This document shows positions 23,679-32,250 of a stretch of DNA of 64,000 nucleotides, piece by piece; position 1 is the first letter of the stretch, and each line of letters begins with the position of its first letter. Both the position numbers and the translations under genes were made by a program. The DNA lies in contig NZ_RHHB01000007.1 in assembly GCF_003710805.1 (NCBI RefSeq), forward strand, positions 60,355 to 124,354, in the 5' to 3' direction. The DNA is from Agromyces tardus (GTDB taxonomy: Bacteria > Actinomycetota > Actinomycetes > Actinomycetales > Microbacteriaceae). The notes below the pieces were generated by a model. That model had not been told where the DNA came from. It made no database searches and saw only the letters and a program-made list of their open reading frames with translations.

Positions 23679-24722
23679 ATGCTGACCGCCGCCTACACCG
23701 GCAACGCCACGATCGACATCGCCGAGGCGGAGCCCACGCCGCCGGCGCCGGGCCAGGTGCAGCTCGAGGTCGCCTACGTCGGCCTCTGCGGCACCGACCT
23801 GCACATCCTCCACGGCAGCATGGACGCCCGCGTGCAGACGCCTCTGGTCTTCGGGCACGAGATGAGCGGCACGATCGCCTCGGTCGGCGACGGCGTCGAG
23901 GGCTGGGCGCCGGGGGACCGCGTCACCGTCATGCCGCTCGCGTGGGACGGCACGTGCCCGGCCTGCCTCGCCGGCAACCAGCACATCTGCCAGAACCTCG
24001 ACTTCATCGGCATCGACTCCCCCGGCGCGCTGCAGGCGCGATGGAACGTGCCGGCCGACACGCTCGTCGCGCTTCCCGCCGACATCGCGATGGATGCCGC
24101 GGCGCTCGTCGAGCCCGTCGCGGTCGCCGTGCACGACGTGCGGCGCTCCGAGCTCACGCCGGGCGACCGGGTCGTGGTCATCGGCGGCGGTCCCATCGGC
24201 GTGCTCATCGCCACGGTGGCCCGCGCCTTCGGCGCCGAGGTCGCGGTGATCGAGCTCGACCCTGCCCGCCGCGCGCAGATCGGCGCGCTCGGGTTCGAGG
24301 CCCTCGACCCGCGCGAGACCGATCAGGTCGCCTGGGTCGAGCAGTGGACGGGTGGCGCGGGCGCGGACGTCGTCTTCGAGGTGTCGGGCGCCGCGGCGGC
24401 CGTGCTCGGCGCCACCGACCTCGCCAAGGTGCGCGGCACGATCGTGGTGGTCGCCATCCACCCGACCCCCCGCGAGATCAACCTGCAGCGCGTGTTCTGG
24501 CGGGAGCTGCGCATCCTCGGCGCCCGCGTCTACCAGCGCACCGACTTCGAGCGGGCCGTCGAGCTCATCGCCGACGGCACCATTCCCACGTCGGTGCTCA
24601 TCACGAAGGTGGTACCGCTCGCCGAGACGCGTGCGGCATTCGACGACCTCGAGGGCGGCCGCGCGATGAAGGTGCTCGTCGACGTGCAGGCGGGGCAGCC
24701 GGCCGAGGAGGCCGCCGCATGA
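23679..24722 (+). CDS. Zinc-binding medium-chain alcohol/polyol dehydrogenase
   Basis: This 347-residue MDR protein has the catalytic zinc motif VGLCGTDLHILHG followed by GHEMSGTI, and the cofactor motif VVIGGGPIGVLIA with an acidic residue (IELD) that favours NAD. The structural-zinc lobe reads WDGTCPACLAGNQHIC: three Cys are kept and the first is Asp, a known variant in sorbitol- and threonine-dehydrogenase-like members. It is the first gene of a four-gene operon ending in KDPG aldolase and KDG kinase, so it probably oxidises a sugar acid or polyol. Substrate is not determined. Confidence 0.85.
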   Translation: MLTAAYTGNATIDIAEAEPTPPAPGQVQLEVAYVGLCGTDLHILHGSMDARVQTPLVFGHEMSGTIASVGDGVEGWAPGDRVTVMPLAWDGTCPACLAGNQHICQNLDFIGIDSPGALQARWNVPADTLVALPADIAMDAAALVEPVAVAVHDVRRSELTPGDRVVVIGGGPIGVLIATVARAFGAEVAVIELDPARRAQIGALGFEALDPRETDQVAWVEQWTGGAGADVVFEVSGAAAAVLGATDLAKVRGTIVVVAIHPTPREINLQRVFWRELRILGARVYQRTDFERAVELIADGTIPTSVLITKVVPLAETRAAFDDLEGGRAMKVLVDVQAGQPAEEAAA

Positions 24723-25477
24723 GCGCGCTCTTCGACCTCACCGGCACCCTGGCCGTGGTGACCGGCGCGCGGCGCGGCATCGGGTTCGCGATGGTCGAGG
24801 CGCTCGCCACGGCCGGCGCCGACATCATCGGCGTCAGCGCCACCCTCGAGCCCAAGGGCAGCGCGATCGCCGCCGCCGTCGAGCGGCAGGGCCGCCGCTT
24901 CGAGGCGCGCGCCGTCGACTTCGCGGATCGCGCCGCCGTCGTGTCCCTCGCAGAGGAGCTCGCCGACCGCGAGGTCGACATCCTCGTCAACAACGCCGGC
25001 ACGATCGAGCGGGCGCCGGCGGCGCAGCATCCGCTCGAGCTCTGGGACCGCGTGATCGAGGTCGACCTGTCGAGCCAGTTCGTGCTCACGCAGGCGCTCG
25101 GCCGCGGGATGCTCGCGCGCGGGCGCGGCAAGGTGATCTTCACGGCGAGCCTGCTGAGCTTCCAGGGCGGCATCAACGTGCCGGGCTACGCGGCGGCGAA
25201 GTCGGGCATCGCGGGGCTCGTGCGCGCGCTGTCGAACGAGTGGGCGGGCTCGGGTGTCACGGTCAACGCGATCGCGCCCGGGTACATCGCCACCGACAAC
25301 ACGCAGGCGCTGCGCGACGACCCGGATCGGTCGCGGTCGATCCTCGACCGCATCCCCGCCGGCCGCTGGGGCCGGGCAGACGACCTCGGCGGCGCGACGG
25401 TGTTCTTGGCGTCGCGCGCGTCCGACTACGTCTCGGGCGTCGTGCTCCCCGTCGACGGCGGGTGGCTGGGCCGATGA
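24719..25477 (+). CDS. SDR family oxidoreductase, KduD-like (2-deoxy-gluconate/ketodeoxy acid dehydrogenase type)
   Basis: This 252-residue SDR has VTGARRGIG, VNNAGTI, the Ser in FTASLLSFQGG and the Tyr/Lys of YAAAKSGI. The segment SLLSFQGGINVPGYAAAKSG is typical of KduD / 2-deoxy-D-gluconate 3-dehydrogenase-type enzymes that handle keto-deoxy uronates or hexonates. It overlaps both neighbours by four bases, so it is translated with the MDR protein and the aldolase. The reaction (reduction of a keto acid, or oxidation of a hexonate) is inferred. Confidence 0.82.
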   Translation: MSALFDLTGTLAVVTGARRGIGFAMVEALATAGADIIGVSATLEPKGSAIAAAVERQGRRFEARAVDFADRAAVVSLAEELADREVDILVNNAGTIERAPAAQHPLELWDRVIEVDLSSQFVLTQALGRGMLARGRGKVIFTASLLSFQGGINVPGYAAAKSGIAGLVRALSNEWAGSGVTVNAIAPGYIATDNTQALRDDPDRSRSILDRIPAGRWGRADDLGGATVFLASRASDYVSGVVLPVDGGWLGR

Positions 25478-26085
25478 TCCTCGAGGGCCACCCCATCGTG
25501 CCCGTCGTCGTGGTCGACGATGCGGCGCAGGTCGCCGGCCTCGTCGACGCACTCGCGGCCGGCGGCATCCGCTGCGCCGAGATCACCCTGCGCACGCCCG
25601 CCGCGGTCGCGGCGCTCCGCATCGCCGGCGCCGTCGGCGGCTTCGTCGCGGGGGCGGGCACGGTGCTCACGGCCGACGACGTCGACCGGGTCGTCGACGC
25701 GGGGGCGCGGTTCGTGGTCTCGCCCGGGCTCGACGACGACGTGGTCGCCCGGTGCCGCCACCACGGCGTCGACGTCGTGCCGGGCGTCGCGACCGCGACC
25801 GAGGTGCAGCGCGCGCTGCGGCTCGGACTCGACCGCCTCAAGTTCTTCCCCGCCGCCCAGCTCGGCGCCCTCGCCGCGATCGAGGCGCTGAGCGGCCCCT
25901 TCCCCGGCGTGCGCTTCCTGCCGAGCGGCGGGGTTTCCCCCGAGAACGCCGCCGCCTACATCGCGTCGCCGTCGGTCTTCGCCGTGAGCGGCAGCTGGAT
26001 GGCGACGCGCGCGATGATCCGCGACGGCGACGTCGCGACCATCGAGCGGGTGAGCCGCGAGGCCGTCGCGCTGGTGACGCCGTGA
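25474..26085 (+). CDS. 2-dehydro-3-deoxy-phosphogluconate (KDPG/KDPGal) aldolase
   Basis: This 203-residue class-I aldolase has the Schiff-base lysine at Lys123 (RLKFFPAAQLG), the catalytic Glu36 in CAEITLR, and the phosphate loop FLPSGGV. It splits 2-keto-3-deoxy-6-phosphogluconate or the galactonate epimer into pyruvate and glyceraldehyde 3-phosphate. The kinase that makes this substrate is encoded next with a four-base GTGA overlap. Length is normal. Gluconate and galactonate forms cannot be distinguished here. Confidence 0.9.
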   Translation: MILEGHPIVPVVVVDDAAQVAGLVDALAAGGIRCAEITLRTPAAVAALRIAGAVGGFVAGAGTVLTADDVDRVVDAGARFVVSPGLDDDVVARCRHHGVDVVPGVATATEVQRALRLGLDRLKFFPAAQLGALAAIEALSGPFPGVRFLPSGGVSPENAAAYIASPSVFAVSGSWMATRAMIRDGDVATIERVSREAVALVTP

Positions 26086-27056
26086 CCGTGCTCCGGCGTG
26101 TGCTCACGGTCGGCGAGGGACTCGGCGTGCTGCGGGCCCGCGACCTCGGGTCGCTCGCCACGGTCTCGGAGTTCACGCTCTCGACGGGCGGCGCCGAGGG
26201 CAACGTCGCGATCGGCCTCGCCCGGCTCGGCGTGCCGGTCACCTGGGTCGGCCGCGTCGGCGACGACGACCTCGGCCGCCGGGTCGTGCGCGAGCTGCGC
26301 GCCGAGGGGGTCGACGTGATCGCCCCGACGGATGCCGCGGCCACGGGCCTGCTCGTGAAGTCGACGCCCGCCCCCGGCCGCACCTCGGTCGCGTACTATC
26401 GCGCCGGCAGCGCCGGCAGTCGTCTCGCCCCCGCCGACGTCGAGCACGTTCCGCTCGACGACGTCGCGCTCGTGCACGTCACCGGCATCACGCCCGCGCT
26501 CTCCGCGACGGCGGCCGAGGCGATCGACGTGCTCGTCGCCCGCGCCCGGGCCGGCGGCATCCCCGTCTCGTTCGACGTGAACCACCGGTCGACCCTGTGG
26601 GCGTCGGCCGACGCTGCTGTGTCATCGCACCGTCGCTTGGCGAGGCTCGCCGACGTCGTGTTCGCGGGCCAGGACGAGGCGGCGCTGCTCGTGGACGACG
26701 CACGGCAGCCGCCGGCGAGCGCCTCCGGTGACCCCGAGGAGCTCGCGCGCCGCATCGCCGCACTCGGGCCTCGCGAAGTCGTCGTGAAGCTCGGCGAGTA
26801 CGGCGCGCTCTCGCTGCGCGACGGCGTCGTCGAGCGCCGCGCAGCGATCCCGGTCGACGTCATCGACACGGTCGGCGCGGGCGACGCCTTCGTGGCCGGT
26901 TACCTCGCCGAACTCGTCGCCGGTCAGCCGCTCGGTGAGCGGCTCGACACGGGCGTGCGCGCCGGAGCAGCCGCGTGCACGCACCCCGGCGACTGGGAGG
27001 GCTCCCCCACCAAAGCCGAGCTCGCGCGCGTCGGCGGCGACCCCGTCCGCCGCTGA
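26082..27056 (+). CDS. 2-keto-3-deoxygluconate kinase (PfkB family)
   Basis: This 324-residue sugar kinase has the PfkB start (GGAEGNVAIGLARLG), VGDDDLGRRVVREL, and the ATP/anion-hole signature DTVGAGDAFVAGYL with catalytic Asp. Its order after a KDPG aldolase gene and its similarity to KdgK-type kinases indicate phosphorylation of 2-keto-3-deoxy-gluconate or -galactonate. The GTG start overlaps the aldolase stop. It is the last gene of the operon; no obvious terminator hairpin follows. Confidence 0.87.
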   Translation: MTVLRRVLTVGEGLGVLRARDLGSLATVSEFTLSTGGAEGNVAIGLARLGVPVTWVGRVGDDDLGRRVVRELRAEGVDVIAPTDAAATGLLVKSTPAPGRTSVAYYRAGSAGSRLAPADVEHVPLDDVALVHVTGITPALSATAAEAIDVLVARARAGGIPVSFDVNHRSTLWASADAAVSSHRRLARLADVVFAGQDEAALLVDDARQPPASASGDPEELARRIAALGPREVVVKLGEYGALSLRDGVVERRAAIPVDVIDTVGAGDAFVAGYLAELVAGQPLGERLDTGVRAGAAACTHPGDWEGSPTKAELARVGGDPVRR

Positions 27057-27372
27057 CCTCGCTCCCTCGGCCGCGCCTCTCCACGCACGAACTGCTGGCG
27101 CGATCGACTCCGGTCGTGCGGACGCGCCCGTTGCGCTCAACGCCCCCTCAGCGGGACTCGTCAACGGGCGGGTCTTGCGGGAAATCGCCGATCGAACGGA
27201 TGCGACCGACCGCACGTCGGACTGGTGGTGCCGGCGCGTGCCGCGGTGACGGACCGGCTCTCGGGCACAGCATTCCTCCGCCGGGGGTCTCTAGACGGCT
27301 CTCGACGTGGGGGTGCGCTCGTGGCTAGGCTGCGCCGCAGGAGCCTGGGGGGATTGCGATGGGGAGGCTGCG
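27057..27372. other. 316-base spacer without a recognisable gene
   Basis: No frame in this stretch resembles a protein. A -10-like TAGGCT lies near 27326-27331, about 40 bases before the next start and followed by GGGGAGG, so the right side probably holds that gene's promoter. The left side shows no terminator-like stem. Confidence 0.5.
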
Positions 27373-28710
27373 ATGACGATGTCGAGCGAAGAGATCCGCG
27401 ACCGGGGTATCGGACGCCGGGCCGTCGAGGCCGCCGTATGGGGGATGGCCGCGGTGAACTACGAGGTGATGCGCTCGGTGATGGCCGGCGAGGGCCGCAC
27501 CGAGTTCGTGTACTGGTCGAAGCTCCTCGATTGGCGGAACCAGACCCTGACCCCGAATCCCGACCTCATCTACTACATGGCGTTCATGGACCCCGGACGT
27601 GACGGCCCGATCGTGGTCGACATCCCGCCGGGCACCGACGACCACGTGCTGAACGGCAGTCTCTGCAACATCTGGCAGGTGCCGCTCGAAGACGTCGGAC
27701 GGTTCGGGGCGGACGAGGGGCGGGGCGCGCGGTACCTGTTGCTGCCGCCTGGCTACGACGGTGACGTGCCCGACGGCTACCTGGTTCTGCAGTGCGACAC
27801 GCGGCGCGTGTACGCCCTGCTCAGGTCGGTCCTGCCCGAGCGCACGCAAGAGGCGCTCGACGCGGGACTGGAATACTGCCGCGGCATCCGGATCTACCCG
27901 CTCGCGCAGGCGAACGACCCGCCCGACACGCCGCGCCGCGACCTCGCGGGTGAGCTCGTCGACACGCGAATCCCGTACGACATCCGCTTCTGGGAGGCGC
28001 TCGACCGGGTGGTGCAGGCCGAGCCGTGGCTGCCGCGGGATCGGCCGTTCGCGGAGATGCTCGCCACGCTGGGGATCGTGAAGGGTCAGCCGTTCGAGCC
28101 CGACCAGCGGCGCGTGAAGCTGCTCGAAGCGGCCGTGCAGGAGGCGCACGAGTGGCTGCGCGAGCTGTACGTGAACGAGCCTGATTGGGTCGACGGAGCG
28201 CGGTGGTTCTTCCCAGCCGGGCGGGACTTCACCGAGGGGCAGAGCCAGAACTTCGCGAACGGGGAGGTGTACCCGTACACCGATCGCGGCGTGATCTACC
28301 ACATGGCGTTCATCGGGTTGAAGCGCCTCGGGATCGGCCAGTTCTACCTCGTCTGCGTGCGCGACAGCGACGGGGATCTGCTCGACTCGGGTATGAGCTA
28401 CCGGTTGCGGGTCCCGTCCGGCGTGCCGGTGTCGCAGTACTGGTCAGTCACGATGTACGACGGCGACGACCACACGTTCATCCGCGGCAACGAGAAGTAC
28501 TCCGTCTCGTCGCAGACGCCGGGGCTGGCGGTGAACGACGACGGCTCGGTCGACGTCTTCTTCGGGCGGGAGCCGCAGCCCGGTCTCGAGGCGAACACCG
28601 TGTCGACGGGCGAGTCCCGCACGTTCGAGCTCATGTTCCGCTTCTACGGCGTCGGACCCGACGTGATGGCGAAACGGTGGACGCTTCCCAACGTCGAGAA
28701 GCTCCCATAG
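27373..28710 (+). CDS. DUF1254/DUF1214 domain-containing protein
   Basis: This 445-residue protein has an N-terminal DUF1254 domain (YEVMRSVMAGEGRTEFVYWS, TPNPDLIYYMAFMD) and a C-terminal DUF1214 domain (YSVTMYDGDDHTFI, NEKYSVSSQTPGL, PQPGLEANTVSTG). The pair is common in soil actinobacteria, often as secreted or membrane-linked proteins. No signal peptide is visible. The ATG at 27373 has GGGGAGG upstream; an ATG six bases later is also possible. Biochemical function is not established. It stands alone, flanked by non-coding stretches. Confidence 0.87.
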   Translation: MTMSSEEIRDRGIGRRAVEAAVWGMAAVNYEVMRSVMAGEGRTEFVYWSKLLDWRNQTLTPNPDLIYYMAFMDPGRDGPIVVDIPPGTDDHVLNGSLCNIWQVPLEDVGRFGADEGRGARYLLLPPGYDGDVPDGYLVLQCDTRRVYALLRSVLPERTQEALDAGLEYCRGIRIYPLAQANDPPDTPRRDLAGELVDTRIPYDIRFWEALDRVVQAEPWLPRDRPFAEMLATLGIVKGQPFEPDQRRVKLLEAAVQEAHEWLRELYVNEPDWVDGARWFFPAGRDFTEGQSQNFANGEVYPYTDRGVIYHMAFIGLKRLGIGQFYLVCVRDSDGDLLDSGMSYRLRVPSGVPVSQYWSVTMYDGDDHTFIRGNEKYSVSSQTPGLAVNDDGSVDVFFGREPQPGLEANTVSTGESRTFELMFRFYGVGPDVMAKRWTLPNVEKLP

Positions 28711-28770
28711 ATCAACCCGCCGTTCAATGCCAGAACGGACCGCTGAGGGATGCGCTAGGGGCGGCATTCC

Positions 28771-28795
28771 GTCACGCTCAAGCACCGAGCGTGAC
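28771..28795. terminator. Stem-loop after the DUF1254 gene
   Basis: Perfect 9-bp arms GTCACGCTC and GAGCGTGAC flank a 7-base loop, about 60 bases after the stop. There is no T tract. Position supports transcription termination. Confidence 0.5.
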
Positions 28796-28845
28796 TGAGA
28801 TCCGCCGACCGATCCCTCGCCCAGTAGCCGCGGTAAGGGATCCCG

Positions 28846-28956
28846 TTAGGACTGGTGCTTACCGCTTCTGACCCACATGGCCAGAGCCACGATCCCTGCC
28901 GCTGCGACTGCAGCACCTCCGACGACCAAGGTGTTCCACACAACGAAAGAGTCCAC
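28846..28956 (-). CDS. Possible 36-residue membrane peptide or remnant
   Basis: A GTG-initiated frame codes for a short peptide with one convincing hydrophobic segment (VVWNTLVVGGAAVAAAGIVA) and a basic end (MWVRSGKHQS), as in small tail- or signal-anchored membrane peptides. There is only a weak ribosome-binding site. A longer upstream extension is open but its composition is not protein-like. It may be the surviving 3' end of a decayed membrane-protein gene. Confidence 0.25.
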   Translation of the reverse strand: MDSFVVWNTLVVGGAAVAAAGIVALAMWVRSGKHQS

Positions 28957-29023
28957 GCCCGACGGTCTTACGCAGGAAGCGCGAGCGCAACGATCACCGC
29001 GTCGGTCGCGGAGGCCCGATGAG

Positions 29024-29043
29024 GGATCCGCTTGCGGACGTCC
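29024..29043. repeat. Intergenic palindromic repeat, copy 1
   Basis: GGATCCGCTTGCGGACGTCC: near-palindrome with the CCGC/GCGG core. It is shared with 32251-32270 and, in part, 31428-31441. All copies lie between genes in the 28-33 kb stretch. Confidence 0.6.
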
Positions 29044-29232
29044 TCTGACGGACCGGCTTACCGGCAGAGTGGACTGCTGGTGCTGCAGCGTGGCAACCGC
29101 GTCATCGGAAGGGGTCACTTGGTGACTCGGTTCTTGTCCGCTGTCGAGGCATCCGTCGCCCGTCTCGCCTGAGTCTCGCGGCGCTGATGCGACCGGACTA
29201 AAGTGGCGCGCGTCGAGCGAAGGAGCCTCCAG

Positions 29233-29418
29233 ATGAGCGGATCGTTCTGGGCGGGGATCGCCGTCATCGTCGCGCTGGCCGCCGTGTCGCTGCTGGTGCT
29301 CATGATCCTGCGGGCACGAGGCAAACGGCTGCCTCCCATGGAGCCCGGGACCGCCGAGGCCGCCGCCGAGGCCCAGCAGCTGAGGGATCAGGGCCGCCGC
29401 GACGGTTGGGTGCCGTGA
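29233..29418 (+). CDS. Small single-pass membrane protein
   Basis: This 61-residue protein has one strong N-terminal membrane segment (FWAGIAVIVALAAVSLLVLMI) followed by a basic stretch (RARGKR) and a short charged, Ala/Glu-rich C-terminus, so it should sit in the membrane with the tail in the cytoplasm. AAGGAG is correctly spaced before the ATG. No family is recognised. It is unlinked to neighbours, with 118 bases to the next gene. Confidence 0.65.
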   Translation: MSGSFWAGIAVIVALAAVSLLVLMILRARGKRLPPMEPGTAEAAAEAQQLRDQGRRDGWVP

Positions 29419-29536
29419 TGGCGAGAACGTGCTGGGCCCGCAGGAGCTGGGTCTCGAGCGCAGGGGCTGATCGAAACGACGCCGGCGCGGCGGCACTGGT
29501 ACGGGTCTATGCTGACGGCGTCGAAGGAGGCTCACC

Positions 29537-30025
29537 GTGACTGTCGACATCGATGTCGTCCCGCTCGAGAAGCCGGACGACGTGAACGTCATCGTCGGTC
29601 AATCTCATTTCATCAAGACGGTCGAAGATCTGCACGAGGCGCTCGCCGGGGTCGGCGGCGCCCTGAAGTTCGGAGTGGCGTTCTGTGAGGCTTCCGGTGC
29701 GCGGCTGGTCAGGCGCACCGGCAACGACGATTCACTCGTGGACCTCGCGGTCGCGGCAGCGATGTCCGTCGGTGCCGGGCACTCCTTCGTGATCATGTTG
29801 CGTGACGGGTTCCCCGTGAACGTGCTCAACCAGGTCAAAGCGGTGCCAGAGGTGTGCTCGATCTACTGCGCCACGGCGAATCCGGTGCAGATCCTCGTCG
29901 CCGTCACCGACACCGGCCGCGGCGTGGCAGGAGTGATCGACGGCGAACCCCCGGTGGGTGTCGAGAACGAGCAGGATGTCGCGGACCGCAAAGACCTACT
30001 GCGCGCGATCGGCTACAAGCTCTGA
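29537..30025 (+). CDS. Adenosine-specific kinase family protein (DUF355)
   Basis: This 162-residue protein matches the family annotated from archaea as adenosine-specific kinase: KPDDVNVIVGQSHFIKTVEDLHE at the start (in parts), LKFGVAFCEASG, HSFVIMLRDGFPVNVLNQVK and EVCSIYCATANPVQILV. Length and pattern agree over the whole protein. The family is best known from archaea and is scattered in bacteria. The GTG start has GGAGG upstream and a TATGCT -10-like box. The kinase activity is a family label; no direct neighbour supports a nucleoside role here. Confidence 0.82.
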   Translation: MTVDIDVVPLEKPDDVNVIVGQSHFIKTVEDLHEALAGVGGALKFGVAFCEASGARLVRRTGNDDSLVDLAVAAAMSVGAGHSFVIMLRDGFPVNVLNQVKAVPEVCSIYCATANPVQILVAVTDTGRGVAGVIDGEPPVGVENEQDVADRKDLLRAIGYKL

Positions 30026-30160
30026 CGCGGATCGGACCGACGGGCGCCGAGGGACCGACGTTCGGTCACTGGATCAGCGTTCGAGTCGGGATGACCGCCG
30101 CGCAGGTCTGCAACCCCGGGCCGGCTCGTGAGCCATGACAGAGGCGGCGAGGATGGGGTG

Positions 30161-30523
30161 ATGGCGATTCTGCATCTCGCGTCACTGTCGGACTGGCTGG
30201 ATGCGCTGGTGTCCGGTGAATACCGTGTCTCGACGAAGGGTGCGACGCTCGAGGACGTCGGATTCATCCACGCGTCGCACCCCAGCCAGCTGGCGGGCGT
30301 CGCCGCGTTCCTGTACGCCGACATGGAGGAACCGCTCTGCGTGCTCGTCATGGACGAGGAACGGATTGCAGCCGGAGGCGTGCGAGTCGTGGAGGAGAAC
30401 GGTGGAGGTGGCGAGCTGTACCCGCACATCTATGGGCCGATCCGGCCCGAGTTCGTGGTCGATGTCATCCCGGCCCATCTCGACGACCGAGGGTCATTCA
30501 CCATGTCCGGCCCGCTCGGGTGA
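30161..30523 (+). CDS. DUF952 domain-containing protein
   Basis: This 120-residue protein matches DUF952, with the start ILHLASLSDWLDAL, FIHASHPSQLAGVAAFLY, and the end HIYGPI. Members are small cytoplasmic proteins of unknown function, distantly related to ADP-ribosyl-transfer folds by structural comparison. The ATG at 30161 has GAGGATGGGG upstream. No operon partner. Confidence 0.8.
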   Translation: MAILHLASLSDWLDALVSGEYRVSTKGATLEDVGFIHASHPSQLAGVAAFLYADMEEPLCVLVMDEERIAAGGVRVVEENGGGGELYPHIYGPIRPEFVVDVIPAHLDDRGSFTMSGPLG

Positions 30524-30622
30524 ATCAGCGCGTTTGGCCACCGGCTTGCGGGCGAATCGAGATCCTTGATCATCTCGACCGCTGTGAACGTGACCGGCGG
30601 CGAGGACTGGATAGGGACGCAG

Positions 30623-31006
30623 TCAGTTGGCCGTATGCGCCGTCATCATGATCGACACCAGGATGCCTTCCAGCTCAGGTCCGAGCCGGGCGACGGCGCG
30701 GGTCGGAAGAGTCTGAGTGAAGACCTCCGAGTATGTCTCGTTCATGCCGACGAAGTCATCAGGTTGCGCCAGCAACACGGTGACCTGGGTCACGTCGGCG
30801 AGAGCACTGCCGCCCGCATGGAGGATGGCCTCGCAATTGCGCAACGCCTGCCGGGTCTGATCCTGAATCGATGACCCGGCCAGCTCGCCGGTCGCCGGAT
30901 CGATCCCGACCATTCCCGACACGTAGAGAATCGAACCCACTCGAACACCCTGGCTGTACAGCGGAGAGCTCGGCGCGTTGTCCGTACGGATGATCTGCCT
31001 GTTCAT
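30623..31006 (-). CDS. RidA family protein (enamine/imine deaminase)
   Basis: This 127-residue protein has the RidA/YjgF pattern: YSQGVRVGSILYVSGMVGIDPATGEL, the middle QTRQALRNCEAIL and the C-terminal RAVARLGPELEGILVSIMM, where the active-site Arg is in PTRAVARL; the usual final E(I/V)xxIA is altered. RidA proteins hydrolyse reactive 2-aminoacrylate-type enamines. An ATG 12 bases upstream is an equally possible start. Convergent with the DUF952 gene. Confidence 0.85.
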   Translation of the reverse strand: MNRQIIRTDNAPSSPLYSQGVRVGSILYVSGMVGIDPATGELAGSSIQDQTRQALRNCEAILHAGGSALADVTQVTVLLAQPDDFVGMNETYSEVFTQTLPTRAVARLGPELEGILVSIMMTAHTAN

Positions 31007-31153
31007 GGACCGGAGCATATGCCCGCCGAGGGCAAGACAACCGAAATGCCGCGTTGGCTCTGACATGCACGAAATCGAGACGGCAGCCCGAACCCGACCG
31101 GGACGCCCTCTGGGTAGAGTGGCCGACTGGATCGGCGAGGGGCGGCGGGAGTC

Positions 31154-31375
31154 ATGGGACCGGTGATCGGCGGTAGGGTCTTGGTCGCCGCGGGTGTCCT
31201 ACTCGTCGCCTTCCGTGAGCGGGCAGCGCGATGGAACCGTCGAGAGTTGATGCGTTCCTTCGGTCGGCTGGCAGCTCAGGTGGTGAGGAACTCGACGCCA
31301 TCGCGGATGGTTCTCACCGGGCTCATCTGGATCTCGGTTGGGATCTGGCTGGTAAGAGTGCGACCAGGCTCTTGA
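31154..31375 (+). CDS. Small two-segment membrane protein of unknown function
   Basis: This 73-residue frame codes for two hydrophobic segments (VIGGRVLVAAGVLLVAF and VLTGLIWISVGIWLVRV) separated by a basic amphipathic stretch (RERAARWNRRELMRSFGR). The membrane pattern and purine-rich GGCGGGAG before the ATG argue for a real gene, though no family is recognised. It lies between divergent RidA and the NYN gene. Confidence 0.5.
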   Translation: MGPVIGGRVLVAAGVLLVAFRERAARWNRRELMRSFGRLAAQVVRNSTPSRMVLTGLIWISVGIWLVRVRPGS

Positions 31376-31427
31376 TCGCCGACTGGATCCAGATCTGTCA
31401 GCCCGATCGCGGTCGATGCCCGATGGC

Positions 31428-31441
31428 GGATCCGCTTGCGG
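31428..31441. repeat. Intergenic palindromic repeat, partial copy 2
   Basis: CGGATCCGCTTGCGG matches the left two thirds of the copies at 29024 and 32251, then diverges into GCTTCCGCTGCC. Confidence 0.4.
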
Positions 31442-31503
31442 CTTCCGCTGCCTGATCCCTGGGCGGGCAGGATGGCTGGGCGCTGACTGCCATGCTTGTT
31501 GGT

Positions 31504-32238
31504 ATGTCGCAACCGAACGACCTCCTCGCCGTCCTTGTCGACGCTGACAACGTGCCGCCATGGAAGATCGGTGCAGTCCTCACCGAGGTCGCCCGGTTTG
31601 GCACGGCCTCGGTGAAGCGGGTCTACGGTGACTGGACCAAGCCGAACTTGGGCAGCTGGAAGCCGGTCGCCAGCGAGCACGTCATTCAGCCGATGCAGCA
31701 GTTCGCCAACACGATCGGCAAGAACGCGACCGACAGCGCCCTGATCATCGACGCCATGGACCTGCTCTACACGCGCCGATTCCACGGGTTCTGCATCGTG
31801 TCATCCGACAGCGACTTCACCCGTCTCGCATCACGTATTCGGGAAGAAGGCGTCACGGTCTATGGGTTCGGAGAGCGGAAGACGCCCGAAGCTTTCCGTA
31901 ACGCGTGCGATCAGTTCACGTACCTGGACGTGCTCGAGGAGCCTGCCGCGGAGAGCACTTCTGCAGCGGTCACACGCGTTCCGCCCCCGAAGCTGCGCGG
32001 CGACACCAAGCTCGTCTCAGGGTTGCGGACGAGCGTCACCACCGCATCGGGCGAGGACGGATGGGCGAACCTCTCGGCGGTGGGCGTGCTGATGCGGAAG
32101 CAACATCCCGATTTCGACTCACGAAACTGGGGGTACGCGAAACTCTCCGACTTGGTTCGAGCGACGGAACTCTTCCTCATCGAGCCCCGCCCCGCTGGCG
32201 GATTGCAGGTGCAACACCGAAAGAAGAACGGCGACTGA
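31504..32238 (+). CDS. NYN domain protein with C-terminal LOTUS/OST-HTH domain
   Basis: This 244-residue protein has a PIN-like NYN nuclease domain, with acidic residues in AVLVDADNVPPW, DSALIIDAMDLLY and VSSDSDFTRLASRIRE, where the last motif is the family hallmark. The end of the protein (GWANLSAVGVLMRKQHPDFD, KLSDLVRATELFLIE) matches an OST-HTH/LOTUS RNA-binding domain. Such proteins are thought to process or degrade RNA. An ATG 12 bases upstream (31492) is also in frame; neither has a strong ribosome-binding site. Confidence 0.88.
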   Translation: MSQPNDLLAVLVDADNVPPWKIGAVLTEVARFGTASVKRVYGDWTKPNLGSWKPVASEHVIQPMQQFANTIGKNATDSALIIDAMDLLYTRRFHGFCIVSSDSDFTRLASRIREEGVTVYGFGERKTPEAFRNACDQFTYLDVLEEPAAESTSAAVTRVPPPKLRGDTKLVSGLRTSVTTASGEDGWANLSAVGVLMRKQHPDFDSRNWGYAKLSDLVRATELFLIEPRPAGGLQVQHRKKNGD

Positions 32239-32250
32239 GGAGCCGACAGC

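Larger units (their letters stand above)
28711..29232. other. 522-base spacer with stem-loop and palindromic repeat
   Basis: This stretch contains the stem-loop at 28771-28795 and a copy of the palindrome GGATCCGCTTGCGGACGTCC at 29024-29043. It also contains a possible very short membrane-protein frame on the minus strand (28846-28956). Several segments look like decayed relatives of the palindrome (28747, 28835). No full-size gene is supported. Confidence 0.6.

Noticed and set aside
27307..27372. Upstream start for the DUF1254 protein
   Set aside because: The extra 22 residues are not family-like, and the best ribosome-binding site lies immediately before 27373.
28957..29592. Extension of the minus-strand frame upstream of the small membrane peptide
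   Set aside because: It is Arg/Pro/His-rich without motifs and covers the start of a better-supported plus-strand small gene.
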